Of a stretch of 64,000 nt of DNA, positions 23,101 through 35,100 are shown in pieces. Positions within the stretch are counted from its first letter, which is position 1; each line of letters begins with the position of its first letter. The position numbers and the translations under genes are program-made. Where the stretch lies: contig NC_045426.1 of NCBI RefSeq assembly GCF_902635505.1, positions 670,501,087-670,565,086 on the forward strand, written 5' to 3'. Origin of the DNA: Sarcophilus harrisii. Its lineage: Eukaryota > Chordata > Mammalia > Dasyuromorphia > Dasyuridae. The notes under the pieces are model-generated. The model was not told the origin of the DNA. It did not search any database and worked only from the letters and a program-made list of their open reading frames with translations.

Positions 23101-26100
23101 GCCTCTGCTATATACTGACTGGTTCTATGGATATCAATCAGCAAGCAATTATTGGGTACTTGCTGTTTGCCAAGCAGTTAGGCAGTAGACATGCAGAAAT
23201 GAAAGTGAAAGTTTCTGCCCTTAAGGGGCTTATATTCTAATGGGAGAGATAGTCATAGACATGTAGATACAAGTTAATCAGGACTGGGGGAGGGGAGGGA
23301 AAGGGGGACCACACCAGATGATGCTTTTTGGATTGGGAATCGGGAAACTTGGCTTTAAAATTGACTTGCTTTGTAATCTTGAACATTTAGAGTCTCCATT
23401 TTTTTTCATTTATAAAACATGAATGTTTAGTCTTTAGATATAGATTATTCCTGTCCTTCATCATGTGTGGAATGCTCTTCCTCTCAATTCCAGTCCATTT
23501 TTTACCTATCTTTGTATCAGTATTTAGCTCAATTCTCAGTACCATTAGAGTACATTAATAAATGCTTATTCACTTGCTTGGCCTCTTGGGATCCCTTTCT
23601 CCCTTTAAGGCACAACTTCTTCCACCTCCAACAAGACGTCTTTCCTACTCTGCTCTACACTCCACTGCTGTGAATTCATTTTTTTCTATGTACCTATGTT
23701 TACTCATGTGTGACCCTGCATTGTCCAAATAAAATGTAAGCACCTTGAGGGTTAGTAGGATTTCATTCTTGTCTTTGTATCCTCAGCTTCTATCACACTG
23801 ACTATTAGTGCTTAAGTACTCTTTGGTAAAGTGAGAGAGAGAAGGGAGGGCAATTGTCTTTGGCCATCTTCGCCTACCTGAAGTAAAAGAGGAATAATAT
23901 TGCTATTTGAATGTGAGTGTGAATGTTTGTGTACTTGTGTATGTGTGTGAGCCCCCTCTCACAAGCACTTGGAATAATGTAGAGAGAACTTACTAGGGGA
24001 CAAGATTTCGATTTGAAATCGGGAAGAGTTTCTTCACACAGTTATCTTGGAATGTTGTATATTAAAGAGATATCTCTGTTGTCTTATCTCTACTGGCAAA
24101 TGAAAACCAGAGACCCTAGAAATCATGTATTTGTCCAACCAACCCTGGGATGACCTCTGGACTCTAGGAAGCTCTTTGAAGGCCTGTCATTTTTTTCATT
24201 TTTGTCTTTGTATACACAGTAATGATAGCCAGCATTTAAATAGATTTGCAGAGCACTTTATGTACATTATCTCCCTTTATCCTTACAACTACCCTGGGGA
24301 GGAAGGTGCTATTATTTCATCCATTTCACAGATGAGGAAACTGAGACTGAGAGCTGTTAAGTGATTTGCTCAGGATCACTCACTAGCATCAAAACTCAAT
24401 TTAAGCTCAATACTTTTAACTATTGTGCCATCTGGCTGTCCATTTGGAGTATACTATCAATGTTGTTTGTTGGGCTTTTTTTTTAAATTGTGTCCGACTC
24501 TTCATGGCTCTATTTGGGATTTTCTTGGCAAAGATACTGGACTAATTTGCCATTTTCTTTTTCAGTTCATTTTACAGAGGGAAACTGAGGCAAGCAGGGT
24601 GAGATGACTTGCTCGGAATCACATAGCTAGTCAGTGTGTGAGGCTGGATTTGAAATAGTTTTGTGACTCCAGCCCTGGCACTCTATCCACTATAATTTGT
24701 ATTATAGTATCAATAGTAGATACTTTATCCGTATTTTTTGAATAGATACAACACTGGCAGGGAGGCACATGGACCAGAAAAGAGCTGGTGACTTCCTGTC
24801 TGGGAGGCTGATCTAGTCAGTTCAGGTTACTCTTTAAATGATCAAAGTTTGCTAATTAATTTAGGTGCTGTATTGGAGAGAGAATGTGCCCATATAAATA
24901 AAGCCTAGACTATGGGAAATAAAAGTATAAGGGATAGAAAAGGTTCCAGCACCCAGGGGTCTCTGGGAGCCAGGCTCCCCGCAGGCTGAGGTGTTTGAAC
25001 CAAGTTTTGAAGAAAGCTCTAAGAGTCCTACGTGAGGAGAGAGTGTGTTCCAAGCCTGGGGAACAGCTCTTTCAGGGAAACAGAGCCGGAGCCCTCCCTC
25101 TCGTACAGAAATAGCAAAAAGGCCAGTCTGGTGAAGGCGGGTTAATGTGTAACAGTGTGGAAGGGTCAGCTGGAACAGGACATAGTGGGCTTTGAATTCC
25201 AGACAGGGGAGCTTGCAAGTGCATCTTAGAAAGAGTAGAGAGCTACAGATCTTTTTGGTCAAAGGGTGACAGTGAGAGCTGTGCTTTGGGAGCATTGATT
25301 AGGAGAGCGCGCAGGGGAAAGGCTCCAGAGGGCAGTGCCAGAGGTCAGCCATGATGTTCTGAGCTGGAATGGTGGCTGTTGAGGACAAAGAAGGAGCCAT
25401 AGAAGAGATAATCCTGTGGTCCCCTGTCTTGCGGGGGATATTATCTTCTGCCCCTTAAGCACCTGCCAGACCCTGGGCATGCAAAGCCAAACAAGCACCT
25501 ACTGTGTGCCAGCCAAAAGTAAAACTGTTCTTGTCTCCAAGGAGCTTACTGGACCCTTAGGGGCAGCATCATGGGGAGGACAGAGTTACTAGAAGGATCT
25601 GAGTTTAAATCCAGCCTCAGACACTTAGTAGTCATGGGACTCTGAGCAAAATTGGCCTCAAGTTTCCTCATCTGTAAAATGGGGATAACATTAGCACTTG
25701 CCTTTTAGATTTGTGAAAATCACATGAAATAATTGAAATGGTTAGCACAGTGCCTAGTACATAGTAAGTGCTATGTAAATGTTAGTGATTAGTATTATTA
25801 TTTTTTGCCCTGTAAGAGGCTTGCATTTTTTTTTTACGTCTGTGTCTCTTTTTTAATTGAAGCTTTTTATTTTCAAAACATGCAAGGATAATTTTTCAAC
25901 ATTGACTCTTGAAAAACCTTGTGTTGCAATTTCCTCCTACCCCCCCCAACCCCTCTTCTAGATGGCAAGTAATCCAATATATGTTAAACTTGGTAAAAAT
26001 ATATGTAAATCCAATACAGGCATGCGTATTTCTACAATTATCTTGCTGCACAAGAAGAATCAGATCAAACGGAAAAAATGAGATTGAAGCAAACAACAAC

Positions 26101-29100
26101 AAAAGAAGTGAAAGTGCTCTGTTGTGATGCACACTCGGTCCCCACAGACCTCTCTCTGGGTGTAGATGACTCTCATCTCATAGTATTACTATTACTTGGT
26201 ATTATTTTTAGTTGTATGACTCTGGGCCAATCGCTTCCGAGCTTCAGAGGTTCCTCATCTGTGAAATGAGGAGGTTAGACAAGGTGACCCGAGGCTCTAG
26301 ACCTCATGCTCCATGGTCCAAAGTTGTACTGAATTGCTCTGTCTCCCGCATTAATTTTCTGTGATTTTATGTAGTTTATTCAGCATTAAGTTTCCTGAAG
26401 ACTTTCTAACAGTCCTGCTTATCACAAGACTAGTAGAGAGATAAGATGACACAGATAATTAGGATACACAACATGATGACACAGATAATTATGATATGTG
26501 TTCTATAATAAATACAAGAAGTTCCAAATGCAATGGGAAGCCCTAGGGGAAAATTATTCAAGAGGCAATCATGGAAGGCTTCCTGATGGAGGTGACATTA
26601 GCTCTAGATTTTAAAGCCAAGTAATGGGACCCCTTTTCCCCTGGGAGGAGAGAAGACATTTCAAACACAGAAAAGTGTTTGAATAAAGGCAGTAGACAGG
26701 CGGAGATTGAGCAGATCCTCCTGTTTTGCCCAATAAAAAGAATGGTGGAGAAAAATGAGATAAAGCTGAAAATAAATTGTTAGTCATGTCAGACTTTGCA
26801 TTACACCATTTGGGGTTTTCTTGTAAATACACTGGAGCTGTTTGCCATTTACTTCTCCAGCTCATTTTACAGTTGAGGAAACTGAGGCAATCAAGATTAA
26901 GTGACTTGACCAAAATCACATGACTAGTGTGTATCTAAGATTTAATTTGAACTCTGGAAAATGAGGCTTCTGACTTCAGCCCCTGTGCTCTATGCACTAT
27001 GGTCACACCTAGCTAGCCATGGGAATTCATATAGGGTGCTAATCAATACGGTGCTTTGGGGTTTACAAAGTATTTCATAATACTTGCAACTACACATATT
27101 GTCGCTTTGGGGTCTAGAACCAAGTCAAATAGTCCACCAACTACTTATTTTACAGGTGAAGAAACTGAGGTCCAGGAAAGTAGTAAGTGCTAATGTATTT
27201 GACCCCTGGACAAAAGTGCTATTAAGGAAAAGATAAGGAAACTGAGGCACAGAGAATTCTAATAGTATTCCAGCTAATGGATGGCTGGAAATTACCTTGA
27301 ATAGCAGGCAGTGGAGTTAAAACGGCCTCCTGAGGTAACTGGGAAACTTGAAAATTCGGGAGGAAAAAGACTGAGTCCTTATTAGGTAGTTCCTGTATGC
27401 CTAGATCATGGGCTATGGAGAAAGAGAAGGACACGAGAGAAAAGAGCATGTTGGGATAGCTAGATGGCACTGGCTCTAGAGTTATGGGGATCTGAGTTCA
27501 AATTCAGCCTCAAACACTAGCTGTGTAACACTAGACAAGTCACTTAACTCCAATTGCTTTGCAAAAAAAGAAAGTTTAATATTTTGCCTAGTATACAGTA
27601 GGGACTTAATAAATGTTTATTGGCTGAGATTCTAAAACCTAGAGGTAGAAGGAACCTCAATCCATTAAGTTCAACTCCCTCATTTACATATGAGGAAACT
27701 GAGACCCACACAGGCTAAATGATTTAGATAAGTTAACAGTGATTATCGTTGGTAGAATCTGAGAGTTCTTTCTTTGTACTAAGCCCCTGGCAGGGCCTTT
27801 CTCCTCTGGGTCTGCGATGATCCAGCTGGGGCCACAGTGCATCGAGCACTGGGGAGGATTTAGGAAAACTCATGGTCCCGAGTTCAAATGTGGCCTCAGA
27901 CACTCACTAGCTGAGTGCCCGTTTGCCTCAGTTTCTCCATCTCTAAAGTGAGCTAGAGAAGGAAATGGCAAACCATTCCAAAGTATCTTTGTCAAGAAAA
28001 CCCCAAAGAGCAGATAGAGTCGGGAAAAGGACAGAACAATAATTATCCAATTATAGGCTTTGGGCAGGGAGTGTTGGAGGGATGAAGATGGGTAGAGATT
28101 ATTGTGCTTTCACTGTTAAGAAACTAGTGCAAACCTCTTCTGGGCCAAAAAACATTTCCTCAAGGCTCACTTCCTCCAGAAAGTCTTCTAGAATTTATCC
28201 AGAGTTCTGGCTAAGGGCAAGAATGAACCTCAGTCCAGATCTTGGGTCTGGCCAAAAGGAGGAGGCTGATAAATTAGTGGAGAATCAAGGAAATGCACAT
28301 CCCAGCCCACCACAGTCCCAAGTCAAGAACATCCCCTTCAGGCCCTGCCACTTAGACATCGGGCAGTGGTTAGCCCCTTTCTGGGGACTCAGTTTCCCCA
28401 TCTGTAAAATGAGGGGGTTGTCTTAATCTGGACACTGAACATTTGACAGTCATTCTGGTAAAGCCTCAGAATCCATAAAAGTTCATAAGATTATAAAAGA
28501 AACATAGTAAAATTGTAATGCAGTTATATTAAATTGTAAAATGGATTTACAATATCCAGATATTTAAAGCAATCCAGAATGTGGGCTGAGGCTCTCTGGT
28601 TTGAGGGCTCCCCAAGGTCCCGTCACCTACATGTGGGGTCCCAGGCTTTCCAAAGCAACTTGGTTCCCAGCCCTTGGAATCGGGTATCAAAAAGGGAAAT
28701 CCTTGTTCTGTGGAACAGTGGAAATGGGGGGGAGGGGGAGATGTCCACACAAGACTTTGGACTCCCGGTTTCTCTGTTAGAGAACTGATCAGCAGCTGTC
28801 ACCCCTCTGGTTAGAGTTTGGGCTCCTCAGCCAAGCGGAGACCTCCCCAGTAGCAGCCGTTCCCCACCCCCTGCAGCGGCCTCCTCAGTCAGGTCTGTCC
28901 CAGGTTGAAGCAGCTGTTTCCTCTCAATAATTAACAGGAATGTGTCCAGATTCTTCCTGGTGTCCAGACGTCCTTCTCCCCCTCAGCGGGGTCAGCCTCC
29001 CTGAATGGGGGGGATGGCTCAAGGCAGGGCAGCTTTCCGGGCCTGGACTGGTCTGAGCCAGACTACATCCTAGCTTAATCTGGTCTGCAAGCCAGAATAG

Positions 29101-32100
29101 CCCCTTCCAGTCCCCACCCACCCAGTTTAGCAATTTGGACAAATTACTCAACCCTTCTGGGGTGTGGTCAATTTGGAATGGGCTCTGGCCCTCCCTCCAT
29201 TCCAAGGACTTGGGGTAAAAATAATAGGATCAGAGAGATTTAAGAACCTGAAGAAGGGACTTTCAAAGTCAACAGAACTTTCCTTACCACCTACTATGTG
29301 CTCAGTGCAGGGGACATAAAGAAAAGCTAAAAGCGCACCCAATCTAATGTGGTTGGATAACAGAAATAGCCAAGGTCCAGACTGTGTCCTTAGAGGTAAT
29401 TCACTCCCAGCTCCTCCTTTACTGATGAGGAGGTTCCCTCCCCTAAAGATGAAGCTGATCTCCAATTGATGGGATGGAGCTCTTCCTTCCTTCCCTCCAT
29501 AATTATTTATCAGACCTCTGGACAGGGCCATGGGGAGCAGCTCAGGGCCCCTTGGGACCCCCTTCCTGCTGAGCTCTGGGGAGATTTATTGGAGGAAGGT
29601 GAGCTTTGAAGAAACTGAGATTCGGCTTATACCCAAGTTCACCAGCCTTTGAGCCAAGACCGGCCACAGAGCTTCTGGGCTGCCTGAGTCGGGGGTGTGG
29701 ACTGCTGGGAGAAGAGCTTCTACTTCTTCACCTCCTTGGCTTTCTCTTTGCTAGGGGGAGGGGACCTGGGCGGGGCTGGGGGAGCAGCTGTGGGGCGGGT
29801 CCTGAGGCTAACCCATCCCCCCACCTTCTCCGTGGGCTGCTCCCTCTCCCCCGCGCCTGGGTAAGCGCCGTTGTCATGGCAATGGTGGTGTTGCCAGGGC
29901 ACCCGCCTCCCCGAGGGGGCCCCCGGATAAATCACTGATCAGCAGCTTCCCTGGGGATGGGCAGGGTGGAGAGCTGGGGGGGCCTGGCAGGCTCTGAGGC
30001 TGGGGGTTGGACTTTTGGGAGCTGACCTAATCAGGATGGACTCTCTTTGCCTGGCTGACTCCGGAGCTGGGGCCTGGACTTTGGAGGCTTGGCCAGCTCT
30101 GAAGTTGGGGGCCAGACACTGGGGCCCCGCCCAGGCCCCACCTGCTGAAGGCCTTCCTTCAGAGCTCAGCCCTCATGTTTTCCCAGCTTCTCCCTGCTCC
30201 TGCCCTTCTCTTCTACTTGGCCATCACTGAGCAGCTAGGGAGGAAGAGCTCATCCCTCCGAAGGAGGGGCTATTTGCAAGTCTGGGACGAGCCACCCAAC
30301 TGAGACAGAGACTGCTCCAATCAGGACAGCTCTGGCCTTCAACAGCATCCTCCCCAGGATCATCACCTACTCTCCCAGACTCTGACAGGGGGACCCAAAT
30401 AACAAGGGAAGGCTGGGCAGGGAGCTTATAATATTTATAAAGGGATCAGCGCAGTGTCTGGCCTGTAATAGTTGACTATATAAATACCACTCCCTTTTTT
30501 CTTACTGTAGACCCTTTCCCCTCACTTCCTTGGGGCTTTTTCTCACAGGTGGGTAATTGCTGCTGCTCAAGGATATTCAAGCTGGGCAGGGAGAGCTTAG
30601 AATCAAGAATGCAGGGCTGGGAGGGCTTTTAAAACACACACTGGGAATTGGAAGGGATGTCGGAGCTGGGAGGGCCCTTAGAACACAGGATGTCAGAGCT
30701 GGGAGGGCCCTTAGAACATGGGATGTCAGAGCTGGGAGGGCCCTTAGAACCCAGGAGGTCACAACCAAATCATTTCTAATGGAGCAGTAATGAACTGAAC
30801 TAGCTATGCCCAGAAAAAGAACTCTGGGAGATGACTAAAAACCATTACATTGAATTCCCAATCCCTCTATTTATGCCCACCTGCATTTTTTATTTCCTTC
30901 ACAAGCTAATTGTACAATAATTCAGAGTCTGATTCTTTTTGTACAGCAAAATAACGTTTTGGTCATGTATACTTATTGTGTATCTAAGTTATATTTTAAT
31001 ATATTTAACATCTACTGGTCATCCTGCCATCTAGGGGAGGGGGTGGGGGGGTAAGAGGTGAAAAATTGGAACAAGAGGTTTGGCAATTGTTAATGCTGTA
31101 AAGTTACCCATGTATATATCCTGTAAATTAAAGGCTATTAAACTAAAAAATAAATAAATAAATAAATAAATAAAAAGAACCCAGGAGGTCAGAGCTGGGA
31201 GAGCTCTTAGAACATGGGATGTCAGAGCTGGGAGGGTCCTTAGAACCCAGGAAGTCAGAGCTGGGAGGGACCTTTAGAACCCAGGGTGTCGGAGCTGGGA
31301 GGGCCCTTAGAACCCAGGATGTCACTGCTGGAAGCGCTATAGAACCAAGGGTATCAGAGCTGGGAGGGCCCTTAAAATACAGGATGTCAAACCTAAGAAG
31401 GCCCTTAAAACACAGGATATTAGAACTGGTTAGGCCTTTAGAACCCAGTGTCAGAGCTGGGAGGGCCCTTAAAACACAGGATGTCAGAGCTGAGAGGGCC
31501 TTTAGAACATGTAATTTAGAGGCTTTAGCTATCTGATCTACTCTCGTTTTTATACCTGGGAAACCAAGTCCAGAAAGGGAATTGGCTCATCCATGGTCAA
31601 ACATGAAAGAAAGGGCAGAATCAAGACTGACCTCCTGGATCCCAAACTCGGAGCCTCAGTGACTGAAGCTCGGGGAGGGGTGTGAGGAAGTTTTGCTCAG
31701 GTGTGATGGGATATAGAGCTCATTCCCTTTCTGGTGACTCAGTGGATGGCTCTGACTGACCGGTCTATGTCCTAGAGTTGACTGAAGGAAGTTTGATAAA
31801 AGCTGGCATGGGGCTGCTAAATAGAGAGTACCACTGGTCATTGAGTCCTTGATAATGAATTTTAAGGTCTGACTATTGAAGCAGCTACATGAGATGGTGA
31901 TAAAGTACTGGAGTCAGGAGGACCTAAAGTACTGAACTTGGAGTCGGGAGGACCTAAGTTCAAATCCAGCCTCAGACACTTATAAGCTGTGCGACCCTGG
32001 GCAAGAAATTTTAACTCTGTCACCTCAGTTTTCTCAGCTATGAAATGGAAATAACAATACCTTCCCAGGAGGGGAGGAATTTTTACTTGGGAATTGAGAG

Positions 32101-35100
32101 CCATCAATGTTAAGAGATGAGAAGAGAACAGTTTATAGATTTCTGATGGATGAGTATAATTAGGAGATCTGGGGTTCATAGGATTTGGGGATCACAGATT
32201 TAGAGGTGGAAGGGAACTCAGGATATCATCTAACCTCATCAGTTTTGTCCTTGCTTCTAATTTGATGGATGACTTTGGGTAAACTTATTTCCCTTTTGTT
32301 TCCCAGTCTTTAAAAATGAGCAGTTTCTATTTGGTTTTTAGGACTTTTCTGAGTCTGGTTCCTCACCTGTCAAATGGGAATGATAATCCTTGTGATATTC
32401 CTTACCCCATGGGATTGATTGTTTGAAGGGACTGTCCTTTGCCAACTGGAAAGCAATGCAGCAATGGGAAAACTCAGATCTTCAGGCTTCTAGCCAGATT
32501 TAGGGGCCCCACTGGAGCCGAAAGAAGGGCAGATCACAGAATCCAGGGCATTGGGGCCAAACAACTCATTTTACAGTCCGGGGAAAACAGATCCATAGAG
32601 AAGAGACTTGTCCAAGATCATCATATCTCATCATATTTGGAGCAAAGTTAGAGACTGTAAATTGAGGAGGTTGAGTCCGATAACACCTGAAGACTTCCAA
32701 TTCTAAATAAATGCTCCTGTGAAACCTGTGAGATCTTCTGACACCCAGGTTTTAGCCCTATGTCCTCTGACCCTAAATACAGCGTTTAAAAAAAAAAAAA
32801 TTATATCAACTTGAATCTAGAGTTCTCCTGTTCTAACCAAAGAACTGTTTGATTTTTCCCATACCTGAGTCCAGGATGGAGGGACAAATCTCTTCCTTGG
32901 AAGAGAAGCAATTGATAACCTCAGACCCGGGTGTAATTTCAGCTCCAAGGGCACCAGGGGCAGAGAGAGGCAGGAGATGGTGGCGATCATTTTGCTATGG
33001 GATGGGGGTGGGGAACGGGAGGGTATCGAGTGGTAGGGTAGTCCTGCCCTCTTGCTGAGCTGGGCCTAGGATGGTGTGTCTGCCCAGGACAGATGGGGAC
33101 TAGACACAACAGGGGCAGGATTAGGGTCCCTGGCTCCTAACCAGAATTTCCCATCCCTAGCACTCAGCATTTCCCTTGCTCATCAGAAACTCTGCTCCTG
33201 GGTGTGTTGCTGGTCTAAGCAGTTCTGGGCTTTTGGGGGATTTATGTCCCAGGATCTCAAAGCACTTTGCAGACGGCAATGTTGCAGCAAGGGTGACTTG
33301 GTTATATTTTATTACAGGAAATGGAGGTATCTTCCTTTACGTTAAACTTGGCTTAATAGATGATTCTCCATCCTCCTGTGCTAGGGGCAAGAGAAAAGAG
33401 AGTGGGGTGGAGAGGAGGTAAAGATGGGAAATTCCTGCCTAAGCAATCTGGGACAGCTTTCTGGAGGACAGCTAGGAGGAGAGGTAGCTTTTGATGGGAG
33501 AAGGGGAGCAGTAGAGAGGTTAGGTCATTTTGGGGAGCCCTGTGAACATCTTGGTCTTCTGCTAAATAATAGGAATGCTCTAGGTTTTTTTTTTTAGGTA
33601 TTTTTTAAATTAAAGCTTTTTATTTTCAAAACACATGCATGGATAATTTTTCAACATTAACTCTTACAAAACCTTGTGGTTCAATTCTCCCCTCAACCCC
33701 CCACCCTGTCCTCTACCCCCTCCCCTAGATAGCAAGTAACCCAATATATCTTAAACATGGGAAAAACATGTTGAATCTAACATATGCATACATATTTATA
33801 CAGTTAACTTGCTGCACAAGAAAAATGAAATCAAAAAAGAAAAAAATAAAATGCAAGCATACAACAAAAAGAGCAAAAATGCTATGTTATGATGCACACT
33901 CAGTTCCCACAGTCCTCTCTCTGGGTGCAGATGGCTCTCTTCATCATTGGAACTGGCCTGAATCAAGGGATACCCTTATAGGGAGGAGAGAAAAACTTTG
34001 CCTTAAGGGAGCCAGCCAGCTCTTTGGGAAAGGGCCATAGTCACATCTTCAAGTCTATGATTTCATGCTATTTCTTTATTTTTTTAAAACAGAGTCTCTG
34101 TAGAGACCACCTTCCAACAAGAAAGGCTTCAGGCCATTGCGGTGAGTACCCTGGCATTCCTCCTAGTCCTATGGGGGCTTTAGTGATGTTGGATTAAGCT
34201 GGGGGGTGTAGGTGGGGGTGTCATGTCTCATTGTGTGAAACAGGAAAAAATCATCTTGCACTCATTTTTATAAGACTTTGTACTCCAAGTTTTTCTCTCT
34301 CCCTCCCTTACCTCCCCCTCCTCAAATCAACAAACAATCTGATAAAGGTTCAATATGTGTATTCCTTTTAAACACATTTCCAGATTTGTTATTTTGTACA
34401 AGATCAGACCAAAAGGGGGAAAACCATGAAAAGGAAAATCAAACAACAAAATACTATGCTTCCATCCACAATCGGTCTCCATAGCTCTCTCTCTGGATGC
34501 AGATGGCATTTTCGGTTCCAAGTCTATTGGAATTGTCTTGAATCGCTGCATTATTGAGAAGAGCCAGTAATTCTTTGACCTCCCTCTTCAGTTTTCTTAT
34601 TTATAAAATAGGTTTTGACTTAATGACCTATAAGGTTCCTTCCAACTCAACATTTAGGATCCCTTTGTAATATATAAAGCTATAATATAGCCATAATATA
34701 ATATAAATATAATATAGCCTTAATTTCCTCTGTAAAATGCTGACTGTCCCTAAGGCCAGGCCCCTAGGACTAGATGAGTTTCTCTTCACATTTAGCTTCT
34801 AAGCAGATTCTTCTCATCGTGTCATCTGTTGTTACTGGGCCTATCATCAAAGCCTCTGTAGCCTAGGACAACCTGCCAGAGCTCCGGCTTCATTGGGAGA
34901 GACTTCAGGAACCCAGGGTCACCTCTACATAACAGTGATGTATCCGTGGAGAGCTTGTGTGTGGCAATGATAAAGATCATTCAATATTTGTTATTAGAAC
35001 ATACATTAATAAAGTTAATTATAATTTATATAATAAATAATAATTATAATTATAATGGTCATTGCACTTAAATACTTTTTTGCATTTGAGAAAACTTTCC

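Larger units (their letters stand above)
19822..34092 (+). other. PALM: PALM intron 1 (about 14.3 kb)
   Basis: A large first intron with donor gtgagt and acceptor ttttttaaaacag. Its content is described in separate entries: GC-rich unique DNA to about 21.9 kb, ancient repeats and SINEs, an L1 3' fragment at 25.85 kb, a GC-rich unique block at 28.5-30.3 kb, the 33-bp minisatellite with its L1 insertion, and an L1 fragment close to exon 2. No further coding exon was recognised in it. Confidence 0.8.

Noticed and set aside
30575-31520. CRISPR-like direct repeats
   Set aside because: The units are contiguous without unique spacers, and the sequence is a mammalian genome.
30557-31536. Repetitive ORFs with an 11-residue period (AGRALRTQDVR-like)
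   Set aside because: They are translations of the 33-bp minisatellite, open only because 33 is a multiple of three; the array is broken by an L1.
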